Positions 8,905-17,079 of a stretch of 64,000 nucleotides of DNA are shown here, in pieces. Origin of the DNA: Chryseobacterium cheonjiense (lineage in GTDB: Bacteria; Bacteroidota; Bacteroidia; Flavobacteriales; Weeksellaceae); assembly GCF_012927265.1 (NCBI RefSeq), contig NZ_JABBGF010000002.1, positions 620,001 through 684,000 of the forward strand, given 5' to 3'. Under the pieces are notes generated by a model. That model worked only from the letters and a program-made list of their open reading frames with translations. It made no database searches and was not told the DNA's origin. A program made the position numbers and the translations under genes. Positions within the stretch are counted from its first letter, which is position 1, and every line of letters begins with the position of its first letter.

Positions 8905-8979
8905 TGGGTCCTGAGGGATTCGAACCCCCGACCCTCTGGGTGTAAACCAGATGCTCTGAACCAACTGAGCTAAGAACCC
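8905..8979 (-). tRNA. tRNA-Val (anticodon UAC), distal copy
   Basis: 75 bases on the minus strand. It folds as GGGTTCT acceptor, GCTC/GAGC D-stem, TCTGG-TTTACAC-CCAGA anticodon arm (anticodon TAC, Val) and GGGGGTTCGAATCCC T-arm. One T-G pair lies in the acceptor stem; CCA is not encoded. It is identical to the copy at 9014-9088 and separated from it by 34 bases. Confidence 0.96.
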
Positions 8980-9013
8980 GAAATTTTTTTGAAAGGTTTC
9001 GTTTCCTTTTCTG

Positions 9014-9088
9014 TGGGTCCTGAGGGATTCGAACCCCCGACCCTCTGGGTGTAAACCAGATGCTCTGAACCAACTGAGCTAAGAACCC
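9014..9088 (-). tRNA. tRNA-Val (anticodon UAC), proximal copy
   Basis: 75 bases, identical to the tRNA at 8905-8979 with the same anticodon TAC and no encoded CCA. It is the promoter-proximal gene of the two-tRNA unit transcribed on the minus strand. Confidence 0.96.
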
Positions 9089-9120
9089 TCTGTATCGTTG
9101 TTTCCTCGATTAGAGTGGTG

Positions 9121-9151
9121 CAAATATACGACTTATTTGGAAATCTCCAAA
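9121..9151 (-). promoter_or_regulatory. promoter of the tRNA-Val pair
   Basis: On the minus strand TTTG (9148-9151), then exactly 19 bases, then TATATTTG (9121-9128). This matches the Bacteroidota -33/-7 consensus. The -33 element lies inside the last codons of folC, so folC transcription passes through it. Confidence 0.75.
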
Positions 9152-10377
9152 TTTTTTTCTAAAAATTCTCCCACAACAAAATTACTCCCACCGATAAAAA
9201 TCATTTCCCCATTTCTACAATTCTCTTTTGCAAGGAGATACGCTTCCTGTACCGAATCTAAAATTTTATAAGAAATTTTTGCTTCCAGCAGTAAATCCTC
9301 ATATTCCTGAGGAGATCTGCCTCTCTGGATAGAAGGCTTTGCAAAATAAAACTCAGCATTTCCAGGTAAAATTTTTAGGACATCATCTATCTTTTTATCA
9401 TTCACAAATCCCAAAATAATATGCTTATGCTTATTAATAGCGTTTAGCTGGGCAAAAACATATTCCAGTCCGGCCTGATTATGGGCTGTGTCACAAACGG
9501 TAAGAGGATTTTGGGAAAACTCAAACCAACGGCCAATAAAGCCTGTGTTGCGATGTACATTCAAAAGTCCGCATTCTAAATTTTTTTCGGAAATAATGAA
9601 ATTCAATTTCCGTAATTCTTCTGTTAAAGCTAAAACAACCCTGATATTCTTCTTCTGATAATTTCCCTTAAGATCAGACATTAAGTCCGTTTCTACTACA
9701 GTTGCATCGATAAAAGATGTATTCTCTTCGTCTGCTTTATCTTTAATGATCTTTTTCACCACTTCATTTTCGTCTCCGGAAATAATCGGAATCCGTGATT
9801 TTATAATTCCGGCCTTTTCAAAAGCAATTTCTTCAAGGGTATCTCCTAAAATATTCTGATGATCAAGCTGAACATTAGTAATGGCGGAAACGAGCGGCAG
9901 AATAATGTTGGTAGAATCCAGCCTTCCGCCTAAACCCACTTCAATGATGGCTATATCAACCTGCTGCTGATAGAAATATTCAAAAGCCATGATGGTGGTA
10001 AACTCAAAGAACGAAGGTTGTATGTCTGCAGGCAGTTCTTTAAGTTTCTGAATAAAATGGTAGACAAATTCCTTATCGCAGTTTTTGCCATTGATTTTGA
10101 TACGTTCCGTGAAATCGATAAGGTGAGGAGAATTAAAAAGCCCCGTTTTATACCCTGACTCCTGAAGGACAGAAGCAAGCATATTGCTCGTAGATCCTTT
10201 TCCGTTGGTCCCTCCAATGTGGATGCATTTTATTTTTTCCTGGGGATTTCCGAAGAAATCACAAAGCCTCCTGATATTTTCCAATCCCGGTTTATAAGCC
10301 TTTTGCCCATCAATCTGATAATTTGGAGCCTGTACGAACAGCCATTCTACAGCTTCCTGGTATTGTTCCGTTGTCAT
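9133..10377 (-). CDS. folC: bifunctional folylpolyglutamate / dihydrofolate synthase FolC
   Basis: A 414-residue Mur-ligase-type enzyme that adds glutamate to dihydropteroate and to folates, using ATP. The P-loop GTNGKGS is at residues 56-62, followed by SPHLIDFTERIKING, the conserved folate-loop region. The central domain contains EVGLGGRLDSTN and the substrate lysine region, and the C-terminal domain has CDTAHNQAGLEY. The length is normal. Start ATG at 10377. Its stop lies between the -7 and -33 elements of the downstream tRNA promoter. Confidence 0.95.
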   Translation of the reverse strand: MTTEQYQEAVEWLFVQAPNYQIDGQKAYKPGLENIRRLCDFFGNPQEKIKCIHIGGTNGKGSTSNMLASVLQESGYKTGLFNSPHLIDFTERIKINGKNCDKEFVYHFIQKLKELPADIQPSFFEFTTIMAFEYFYQQQVDIAIIEVGLGGRLDSTNIILPLVSAITNVQLDHQNILGDTLEEIAFEKAGIIKSRIPIISGDENEVVKKIIKDKADEENTSFIDATVVETDLMSDLKGNYQKKNIRVVLALTEELRKLNFIISEKNLECGLLNVHRNTGFIGRWFEFSQNPLTVCDTAHNQAGLEYVFAQLNAINKHKHIILGFVNDKKIDDVLKILPGNAEFYFAKPSIQRGRSPQEYEDLLLEAKISYKILDSVQEAYLLAKENCRNGEMIFIGGSNFVVGEFLEKNLEISK

Positions 10378-10476
10378 GATGCAAAATTCTCAAAAGTTTA
10401 ATTAAAATAAAACAATAATTTTCCGAATCTGTAACTTTTTTATCTTTAGGTCGTCTAATAGGGAAAAATCGGAATT

Positions 10477-11823
10477 ATGAAAAAAGTTTTGACTATTATT
10501 TTGGGATTATCTTGCCTGGCTGTCGGTGCCCAGAAAAAGTGGTCTTTGCGGGAGTGTGTGGATTATGCAACAAAAAATAATCTTCAGGTAATCCAAAATG
10601 AATATTCGAAACAAATACAGGATCTTAACCTGAAAATTGCGAGAAAAAATTATCTTCCTTCCGTATCTGCAAATATGGGAAACAGCGTGAGTTTCGGGCA
10701 GGCTTCTTTAGGTACGGGAAGTATCAGAAATGACAGATTCAGTAATAATGCCAATCTTGGAGCAGACATGCTTGTGTATAACAATGGCAGGCTTGAGAAA
10801 ACCATCAGAAAAACTGAATTTGATGTAGAAGCAAGCCAATACGATATCGAAACTATTAAAAATGATATTTCGCTTCAGATTGCACAGCAGTACCTAACGA
10901 CTTTATTGAATAAAGAAATTGTAAAAATTTCTCAGGCAGCCGTTGAAAATGCCCAAAAACAATTCGACCGATCAAAGATCACCACGGAAGTCGGAACCAC
11001 TGCCCAAACAGTGCTGGCAGAAGCAGAAGCCGGACTTGCAAGGGAAAAACAGAATCTTAAAACAGCTGAAATAAATGTGGGAAGAAGTCTTTTTGCACTA
11101 GCCCAGCTGCTGCAACTTCAGGACTATAAAAATTTTGATGTTGAAGATGTAACTGTACCGGATCAATTGGCACCTCAATTAATATCAGTCGATGAGGTTT
11201 TAACAACAGCGTATGAAACCCAGCCTCAGGTAAAAGCCGCAGAAAGCAGAATAAAATCGGCAGAAGCTCAGACCGAAGTCACCAGAACCGCTTTCTGGCC
11301 TACCGTAACGGCAAGCGCCGGGATAGGGACGTTTTATAACAATCTACTGAATACAAGAACTACAGGCTATGATCAGTTTGGAAATCCTATTGCTGAGCCT
11401 ACTTTCTTTAATCAGTATAAAGATAATTTTGGGCAGAATCTGGGAATTTCAGTAAATATTCCGATTTTCAACAAAGGCATTACTAAACTTCAGGTAGAGC
11501 AGTCTAAGCTTCAGGAAAGCATTGCAAAAACAACGCTGCAGCAGCAAAAACAGGTCGTCCGCGAAAATGTTCAGAAAGCCCAGTTTGACGTAGATGCCAA
11601 CTATGAAATTTATTTATCTGCCCTTCAGGCCGAAAAAAGCACAAAGCTTGCCCTTGATTTTGCCGATAAAAGCTATGCTGCAGGCAGATCAACAATCTAC
11701 GATGTCAATATTGCGAGAAATAACTACGCCAATGCACAGGGATCTGTGGCTCAGGCCAAATACAATTATCTTTTCAGTCTTAAATTGTTGAATTTCTATG
11801 CAGGAATTCCACTAAGTTTGTAA
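10477..11823 (+). CDS. TolC-family outer-membrane channel
   Basis: A 448-residue protein with a signal peptide (MKKVLTIILGLSCLAVGAQ) and two OEP repeats rich in long coiled coil. The N-terminal signature WSLRECVDYATKNNLQV is classic for the Bacteroidota TolC group. TolC trimers span the outer membrane and periplasm and pair with RND or ABC exporters. No membrane-fusion or pump gene is adjacent, so it may serve several pumps. The next gene starts one base after the stop, giving an operon with the SprT-like protein and manC. Confidence 0.92.
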   Translation: MKKVLTIILGLSCLAVGAQKKWSLRECVDYATKNNLQVIQNEYSKQIQDLNLKIARKNYLPSVSANMGNSVSFGQASLGTGSIRNDRFSNNANLGADMLVYNNGRLEKTIRKTEFDVEASQYDIETIKNDISLQIAQQYLTTLLNKEIVKISQAAVENAQKQFDRSKITTEVGTTAQTVLAEAEAGLAREKQNLKTAEINVGRSLFALAQLLQLQDYKNFDVEDVTVPDQLAPQLISVDEVLTTAYETQPQVKAAESRIKSAEAQTEVTRTAFWPTVTASAGIGTFYNNLLNTRTTGYDQFGNPIAEPTFFNQYKDNFGQNLGISVNIPIFNKGITKLQVEQSKLQESIAKTTLQQQKQVVRENVQKAQFDVDANYEIYLSALQAEKSTKLALDFADKSYAAGRSTIYDVNIARNNYANAQGSVAQAKYNYLFSLKLLNFYAGIPLSL

Positions 11824-11824
11824 A

Positions 11825-12415
11825 ATGTCTATTCAATCGTTAGAAAAATATTTACCCGAAAACACGTTACAATATTTAAAAATCTGGTTTGCAGATTATT
11901 ATATTCATATAAAGATTACAAGGAACAGAAATTCAAAGCTGGGAGATTATCGCAAACTTCACGATAATTCGCATGAAATCACGATCAATTCTACGTTGGT
12001 CCCGGAACTTTTTTTCTTTGTACTTACCCACGAACTTGCCCATCTTCTCGCCTTTGAAAAATACGGCAGAAGAATTTCTCCGCATGGCAATGAATGGAAA
12101 GAAACCTTCGGACAAATGCTCTTACAGAGTATTGATGTTTACAGTGAGAACCTGAAACCGATTATAATAAAATTCTCCAGATCTCCTAAAGCCAACTTCA
12201 TGTCGAGCCCGGATCTGGTTAAGTATTTTCATATTGAAAAACAGGATGATACTCATGTATTTATCGAAAAACTGCAAATGGGAGATTTCTTTATTTACCG
12301 GAATGAAAAGTATTTATTGGAAGGTCTTATTAAAAAAAACTATCTTTGTAAGAACCTGGCTACGGGAAGAAAGTACTCTTTCAAACCTTTGGCAAGGGTA
12401 GAAAAATGCACTTAA
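11825..12415 (+). CDS. SprT-like zinc metallopeptidase-fold protein
   Basis: A 196-residue protein with the zinc motif THELAHLLAFE. The two histidines and glutamate are His69, Glu70 and His73, and a third histidine, His87 in SPHGNEWKE, is at the expected SprT position. SprT-like proteins resemble the Spartan protease of DNA-protein crosslink repair; bacterial members are uncharacterised. A C-terminal beta-rich zone (FFIYRNEKYLLEGLIKKNYL) may be a nucleic-acid-binding fold. Start one base after the TolC stop. Confidence 0.85.
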   Translation: MSIQSLEKYLPENTLQYLKIWFADYYIHIKITRNRNSKLGDYRKLHDNSHEITINSTLVPELFFFVLTHELAHLLAFEKYGRRISPHGNEWKETFGQMLLQSIDVYSENLKPIIIKFSRSPKANFMSSPDLVKYFHIEKQDDTHVFIEKLQMGDFFIYRNEKYLLEGLIKKNYLCKNLATGRKYSFKPLARVEKCT

Positions 12416-12417
12416 TA

Positions 12418-13500
12418 ATGTCAAAATCAAATAGATATTGCGTGATTATGGCGGGAGGAATCGGCAGTAGATTCTGGCCTTTAAGTACGCAGAAATTTCC
12501 GAAACAGTTTCATGATATTTTAGGCGTGGGACGCACGATGATCCAGCAGACATATGACAGGATAAGCAAGCTTATTCCTGATGAAAATATATTTGTGATC
12601 ACCAATAAAGAATATGTAGAGCTTTCTCATCAGCAGCTGCCGGAAATTCCCCAGGAAAATATTGTAGGAGAACCCCTCCTTAAAAATACTGCGCCGTGCA
12701 ATCTTTACATGGCAAACAAAATTGCTCAGATTGATCCCGATGCAACAATGATCGTCCTGCCGGCAGATCATCTTATTTTGAAAGAAGAAACCTTTCTGCA
12801 AAAAGTGGAACTGGCTTTTGATCTTGCCTCTGAAAATGATTATCTCGTAACCCTCGGTATTACTCCTACAAGGCCGGATACAGGATATGGATACATTCAG
12901 TTTGTTGATAAAAATGACTCTGATTATTATAAAGTAAAGACCTTTACAGAAAAACCGATTCTGGAAATCGCAAAGAGTTTTCTGGAAAGCGGAGACTTCC
13001 TATGGAATGCCGGAATTTTTATATGGAATGCCAAAAGCATCCAGAATGCTTTTGAAAAATTTCTCCCGGAAATGACGCAGCACTTCATGGCCTGCGAATA
13101 TAATGCAGAAAGTGAGCAGGGCTGCATTGAACTTATTTATCCTAAAGTACAGAAAATATCCATTGACAACGGTATTCTGGAAAAAGCAAAAAATGTGTAT
13201 GTAATCCCCGCCGATCTGGGATGGAGTGATCTCGGAACATGGACCTCTGTATTTGAAAATACCGAAAAAGATGAAAACCGCAATGCCACTCAACAAAAGC
13301 ATATTTTAACCTATAATTCGGAAGGCAATATCATCAATATAAAAAACAGCAACAAAGCCGTTATTGTAGATTCTCTGAAAGATTATATTGTTGTAGACAC
13401 AGACAAAGTTCTGCTCATCTGTCCTAAAGAGCACGATCAGTTAATTAAAGATTATGTGCTGGATTTGAAAAACCTTAAAAAGGGAGACAAATTCATGTAA
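12418..13500 (+). CDS. manC: mannose-1-phosphate guanylyltransferase
   Basis: A 360-residue nucleotidyltransferase making GDP-mannose from GTP and mannose-1-phosphate for surface polysaccharides and glycoproteins. The signature is near the start: MAGGIGSRFWPLSTQKFPKQ (residues 11-30), with KFPKQF contacting the nucleotide. Further in are PADHLI, FTEKP and FLWNAGIFIWNA. It is the single-domain form, without the C-terminal isomerase. The start at 12418 is two bases behind the SprT-like stop; an ATG at 12406 would add four residues and overlap the upstream gene by ten bases. Confidence 0.93.
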   Translation: MSKSNRYCVIMAGGIGSRFWPLSTQKFPKQFHDILGVGRTMIQQTYDRISKLIPDENIFVITNKEYVELSHQQLPEIPQENIVGEPLLKNTAPCNLYMANKIAQIDPDATMIVLPADHLILKEETFLQKVELAFDLASENDYLVTLGITPTRPDTGYGYIQFVDKNDSDYYKVKTFTEKPILEIAKSFLESGDFLWNAGIFIWNAKSIQNAFEKFLPEMTQHFMACEYNAESEQGCIELIYPKVQKISIDNGILEKAKNVYVIPADLGWSDLGTWTSVFENTEKDENRNATQQKHILTYNSEGNIINIKNSNKAVIVDSLKDYIVVDTDKVLLICPKEHDQLIKDYVLDLKNLKKGDKFM

Positions 13501-13531
13501 AATAATTCCTGTTGATTAGCGTTCTTAAAAT

Positions 13532-14200
13532 ATGGTAAAATTTACATGCAGACTCGTTACATTCATTTGTATTGTATCCGGAATATCTTTATCTGCTCAG
13601 GAGAAAAAACAATTTCCCAATGTCTCGGCAGTTTTGCAGAACATCGTTCCCAATACAAAAACGGATTCATGGATTCTCGTTCATAAAAGTTACGGCAAAG
13701 ACAATATTGTAAAGCAATCAACGGTAAAAGAGTACGAATCTCAATCTTCGGGATTCAATATCGGAATTGCGGATGAAGATGCATTTTACTATATCGTGGA
13801 TTTCTCTACAGGTAAACCCGAATATATAACAGGTCTCACGGCACTCAGAAAATTTGTTGGTAAGGTGGATAATATCTATGATGCGGCAGTTTTTGCGGCA
13901 GCTGAAGGCTATATTATTGATGAAGAGTTCAGAGATTTGGCGGCCAATTATTATCAGGACAAATCCAATTATTACCTTGATCTGGGAAAGCTGACTTCAA
14001 CAGAATGCCCGTATCAGAAAAAGCATTTTACTTTAACCATTCCCAAATCCGGAGAAACGATTTTAAATACAAAAGATAACGGATCTTATATTGAGCTTTA
14101 TAATAAAAAATGCACCAATAATCCGAGGTTGCTGAAACTTGAGAAAAAAGAAGAACCTAAAGATGAGCCTAAAAAATCAAAACCTACAAGACGAAAATAA
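13532..14200 (+). CDS. secreted protein of unknown function with Lys/Pro-rich tail
   Basis: A 222-residue protein with a signal peptide (FICIVSGISLSAQ). The mature part is mixed alpha/beta with no motif I recognise, and the last 25 residues are highly charged (KLEKKEEPKDEPKKSKPTRR). Two cysteines (STECPYQ and NKKCTNN) might pair in the periplasm. It follows manC by 31 bases, and its 3' end overlaps the next gene in another frame. The function is unknown. Confidence 0.7.
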   Translation: MVKFTCRLVTFICIVSGISLSAQEKKQFPNVSAVLQNIVPNTKTDSWILVHKSYGKDNIVKQSTVKEYESQSSGFNIGIADEDAFYYIVDFSTGKPEYITGLTALRKFVGKVDNIYDAAVFAAAEGYIIDEEFRDLAANYYQDKSNYYLDLGKLTSTECPYQKKHFTLTIPKSGETILNTKDNGSYIELYNKKCTNNPRLLKLEKKEEPKDEPKKSKPTRRK

Positions 14201-14702
14201 ATTTTACGAAACGGAACGTCTGATTTTGCGCCCTATGAATTTAGAGGATGCGGAATTTATTCTTGATCTGTACAACAGGCCTAAATTTATACAGTATATA
14301 GGAGACCGTTATATAAGGACGATTTCTGACGCAGAAAATTATATTCAAAAAAGATTTCTTCCTCAGTTTGAAAAGCTTGGCTTCGGAAATTACCTTATGC
14401 TTACAAAAGACGGGCATCACAAGATCGGGGGCATAGGAATATTTGAAAGAGATGGTCTTGATGTTGTAGATATCGGTTTTTCTCTCCTTGAAGAATTTGA
14501 AGGAAAGGGATATGCTTATGAAGCTGCATTAAAAATAAAATCTGTCGGAATGAATGATTTTGGGTTAACAAAATTGTCTGCCATAACGACAAAAGAAAAT
14601 ATATCTTCTCAAAAATTGATTGAAAAGTTAGGGTTAAAGTTTCAGCGTTTTGTAAAAATTCCGAACGATCCTGAAGAACTGATGTACTACGAAACAGAAT
14701 AA
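14163..14702 (+). CDS. GNAT-family N-acetyltransferase
   Basis: A 179-residue RimJ/RimL-like acetyltransferase (ETERLILRPMNLEDAEFILDLYNRP at the start, split here by length). The acetyl-CoA loop region reads FEGKGYAYEAALKIK, followed by KLSAITTKENISSQKLIEKLG, the typical last GNAT motif. The substrate could be a ribosomal protein N-terminus or a small amine. I place the start at ATG 14163, giving a 38-base overlap with the upstream gene; an ATG at 14139 is also possible. Confidence 0.88.
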   Translation: MSLKNQNLQDENKFYETERLILRPMNLEDAEFILDLYNRPKFIQYIGDRYIRTISDAENYIQKRFLPQFEKLGFGNYLMLTKDGHHKIGGIGIFERDGLDVVDIGFSLLEEFEGKGYAYEAALKIKSVGMNDFGLTKLSAITTKENISSQKLIEKLGLKFQRFVKIPNDPEELMYYETE

Positions 14703-14734
14703 TTTTATGGTTTGTGTCTTGAACCAGGGTTGCC

Positions 14735-14798
14735 ATGCTGAAAGCATCCAAGTATAGTATAGAAATAGTATGGATTTGCAATTAGATGCTTTCAGCAT
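14735..14798. repeat. 14-base inverted repeat in a convergent intergenic gap
   Basis: ATGCTGAAAGCATC at 14735-14748 is matched by its exact reverse complement at 14785-14798, 36 bases apart. Each arm is itself nearly palindromic. It lies between the GNAT gene and the peroxiredoxin gene, which converge. It may help end both transcripts, although there is no T-run. Confidence 0.6.
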
Positions 14799-14811
14799 AA
14801 ACTTAGATTAA

Positions 14812-15261
14812 CTATCCTTCCAGAATCTGTTCGGCTGCAGTTTTTGATGTCACTTTTTCAATAACTCTTTCGCAGATTCCTTTTTCATCGAAAATAAAGG
14901 TTGTTCTTACAATTCCCATATAGGTTTTTCCGAAGGTCGTTTTTTCCTGCCAAACTCCGAATTTCTCAAGAATTTCATGACTTTCATCTGCAATAAGATC
15001 ATAAGGAAAAGCAAATTTACTGTGGAAATTTTTTTGCTTCTTTACAGAATCTCCGCTTATTCCCAACAGTTGAAATCCGGCCTTTTCAAGCTTTGAATAA
15101 TTATCGCTGAGATTGCACGCTTCTACAGTACAGGTTGGCGTATTAGCCTGAGGGTAAAAGAAAATGACCAGTTTTTTGCCGATTAATTTTTCCGAATTTA
15201 TTGTTTGTCCATCCTGATTGAGTCCTTCAAATGGTGGTAATTTATCTCCAACTTTCAACAT
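14812..15261 (-). CDS. bcp: thioredoxin-dependent thiol peroxidase (BCP/PrxQ type)
   Basis: A 149-residue peroxiredoxin that reduces hydrogen peroxide and organic hydroperoxides with thioredoxin. The peroxidatic cysteine is Cys44 in NTPTCTVEACN and the resolving cysteine Cys49 lies five residues on, the PrxQ spacing. The usual TPGCT is TPTCT here. Divergent from nth with only 33 bases between the start codons and facing -7 boxes. A link between peroxide defence and repair of oxidised bases is plausible from the layout. Confidence 0.94.
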   Translation of the reverse strand: MLKVGDKLPPFEGLNQDGQTINSEKLIGKKLVIFFYPQANTPTCTVEACNLSDNYSKLEKAGFQLLGISGDSVKKQKNFHSKFAFPYDLIADESHEILEKFGVWQEKTTFGKTYMGIVRTTFIFDEKGICERVIEKVTSKTAAEQILEG

Positions 15262-15268
15262 AATGATT

Positions 15269-15286
15269 TAATTTTGTTCAAATTTA
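15269..15286. promoter_or_regulatory. facing -7 boxes of the divergent bcp and nth genes
   Basis: TAATTTTG at 15269-15276 points to nth and, on the other strand, TAAATTTG at 15279-15286 points to bcp. Each ends 17-18 bases before its start codon. The two polymerases would overlap, so the promoters probably compete. Confidence 0.4.
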
Positions 15287-15294
15287 ATTGTTAA

Positions 15295-15915
15295 ATGACA
15301 AAAAAGCAAAGAGCCGAGCTCGTTCAGATAGAATTAGAAAAATTATATCCTCAGGTTCCGATTCCGTTGGACCACACCGATCCTTATACTTTAATGGTTG
15401 CGGTAGCACTTTCTGCACAGACAACCGACAAAAAAGTGAATCAGGTAACGCCCGATCTTTTCGCTGTAGCAGGAACACCACAAAGAATGGCAAAACTGGA
15501 AGTATTTGAGATCAAAGAACTTATAAAAGAGATAGGATTGGCAAATACAAAAGCTAAAAACCTTAAAAGAATGGCAGAACTTCTTCTGGAAAGGCATAAT
15601 GGAGTAGTGCCGCAAACCTATGAAGAGCTGGAAGCATTGCCTGGAGTTGGTCACAAAACGGCCTCTGTGGTTATGAGTCAGGGGTTCGGATTTCCTGCTT
15701 TTCCCGTCGATACGCACATCCACAGATTGATGACGCAATGGAAACTTACTTCCGGAAAAAACGTCGTAGAAACGGAAAAAGACGCAAAAAAATTATGGCC
15801 GGAAAGCGTATGGAATAAGCTTCATCTTCAGATTATTTTCTACGGAAGGGAATATTCTCCTGCAAGAGGAAAAGGAGAGAAAGATTTTATTACGAAAATG
15901 TTGTTTGAAAAATAA
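15295..15915 (+). CDS. nth: endonuclease III, cysteine-free variant
   Basis: A 206-residue DNA glycosylase/AP lyase that removes oxidised pyrimidines. The helix-hairpin-helix is LEALPGVGHKTASVV, with catalytic Lys121; the catalytic aspartate is Asp139 in PVDTHIHR. Both match the E. coli positions within one residue. The oddity is the C-terminus: where most enzymes carry the C-x6-C-x2-C-x5-C iron-sulfur loop, this reads GREYSPARGKGEKDFITKM, and the whole protein contains no cysteine. It must therefore fold without the [4Fe-4S] cluster, as a few natural Nth/MutY variants do. Confidence 0.93.
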   Translation: MTKKQRAELVQIELEKLYPQVPIPLDHTDPYTLMVAVALSAQTTDKKVNQVTPDLFAVAGTPQRMAKLEVFEIKELIKEIGLANTKAKNLKRMAELLLERHNGVVPQTYEELEALPGVGHKTASVVMSQGFGFPAFPVDTHIHRLMTQWKLTSGKNVVETEKDAKKLWPESVWNKLHLQIIFYGREYSPARGKGEKDFITKMLFEK

Positions 15916-15924
15916 CATCATCAC

Positions 15925-15980
15925 AAAATTCCCTCCTTTGGAGGGGCGGAGAAAATCCGAAGAATCATTGACTGATGGTT
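15925..15980. repeat. dispersed intergenic repeat, family C (copy 1)
   Basis: AATTCCCTCCTTTGGAGGGG followed by CGGAGAAAATCCGAAGAATC. In reverse complement it aligns with 24617-24672 (AACCA-x-C-x-GTCAA-xx-ATTCTT-x-G-x-ATTTT). The core CCCTCC-TTT-GGAGGG is a small hairpin. Confidence 0.65.
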
Positions 15981-15992
15981 AAGAATAGATAG

Positions 15993-16439
15993 TTAAAAAT
16001 TATCCAATAATCTTCTGTGATAATTAATCTGTCCCAAATGATAGCTTAAATGCCCGAACAGGTGAATCAGGAAATACTCTGTAGTCATGGTATAGCCCAA
16101 AGGTTCGGAAGGATATGCTCTCTGAAGTTCTTCCGCAGATAAATTTTCAAGCGCAAGATCTACAGTTTCAATAGTTTTCTCAATCTGCTGTATCAGTTCA
16201 GTTCTCGGAATGTCCTTTAATGAAAATTCAAGCTCCCTGTTTCTTATATAGTCTGAATTTCCAAGTGTAGCTCCAATATAATGATTAAGGTTTCCCACCA
16301 GATGAAGACTAAGGTTCCCAGCTGAATTAGAAATATTTTCATCAGTTTTCCAGATGTTTTCTTCGTTTTGGTAAGATTCGACTTCTGTTTTTAATTTATT
16401 TAAATCTCTTGTGAAAAGAGATTGTAGGCTTTGTATCAT
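15993..16439 (-). CDS. DinB-family protein
   Basis: A 148-residue helical protein of the DinB/YfiT four-helix superfamily. Histidines at the usual metal positions are visible in LHLVGNLNHYIGATLG and YFLIHLFGHLSYHLGQINYHRR. These proteins are metal-binding, some are thiol-dependent transferases, and many are damage-inducible; the activity of this one is unknown. I place the start at 16439 (MIQSLQSLF); an in-frame extension to 16496 would run into the upstream gene. It starts one base after that gene's stop. Confidence 0.85.
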   Translation of the reverse strand: MIQSLQSLFTRDLNKLKTEVESYQNEENIWKTDENISNSAGNLSLHLVGNLNHYIGATLGNSDYIRNRELEFSLKDIPRTELIQQIEKTIETVDLALENLSAEELQRAYPSEPLGYTMTTEYFLIHLFGHLSYHLGQINYHRRLLDNF

Positions 16440-16440
16440 A

Positions 16441-17022
16441 TTATTTGATTTTTGTTCTGAAATATCCTTGAAAATGTTTGATAACAGACGAATCAATTTT
16501 AGTTTCGTACCTTATAGAACCATAAATACTGTCTCCTTTTTGAAATTTAAACTTGTTAAGAATCAGTTTCTGATAAATAAGAGAAGAATTTATAAATTTC
16601 ATTTCACCTCTCAATGTTTTGGAATTAATATCTTTAATTAGAAATTGATTGTTAAAAACCTTTATCAAAATACCATTTCCAAAATATCCATTATTATTGT
16701 TAAGCAGAACTTTGAGTGTGTCTTGCTCATAATCTGCTTTGCATTTATAATCTTTAAAACTAGCTTGTTGGGAGCCATAAGATCCGGCAGAATAACTTGA
16801 TGTCTGGATAATGTAAGCGGTCCTAGTCATGGATTCGATTTTTTCGCTGTTATATAGCTTAAGTTCCGGAAGTTTTGAAAGGATATTGAATGTGTCATTT
16901 TTATTTAGATTTTTATCAATTTTAAATCTTTCAAACCCTTGAATTTTATTTTTTTCAAATTTACAGCTTATAAGAAACAGCCCTATAAAGAATATTATAA
17001 TTAAGTATATCGGTTTTATCAT
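16441..17022 (-). CDS. lipoprotein of unknown function
   Basis: A 193-residue protein with a lipoprotein signal (IIFFIGLFLISCKF, cysteine at residue 20). The mature part is Lys/Asn-rich, with a possible beta-sandwich pattern. I recognise no domain. Directly upstream of and nearly abutting the DinB gene, so co-transcribed with it. Confidence 0.7.
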   Translation of the reverse strand: MIKPIYLIIIFFIGLFLISCKFEKNKIQGFERFKIDKNLNKNDTFNILSKLPELKLYNSEKIESMTRTAYIIQTSSYSAGSYGSQQASFKDYKCKADYEQDTLKVLLNNNNGYFGNGILIKVFNNQFLIKDINSKTLRGEMKFINSSLIYQKLILNKFKFQKGDSIYGSIRYETKIDSSVIKHFQGYFRTKIK

Positions 17023-17079
17023 ATTTCATTTTGAGCATTAATCTAAATAAAAAGCCACAAAAATTTGTGACTTTGATTT

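Noticed and set aside
8905..9088. Near-perfect 75-base direct repeat with a 34-base spacer
   Set aside because: It is two tRNA-Val genes, not a CRISPR or tandem array; cloverleaf and anticodon are clear.
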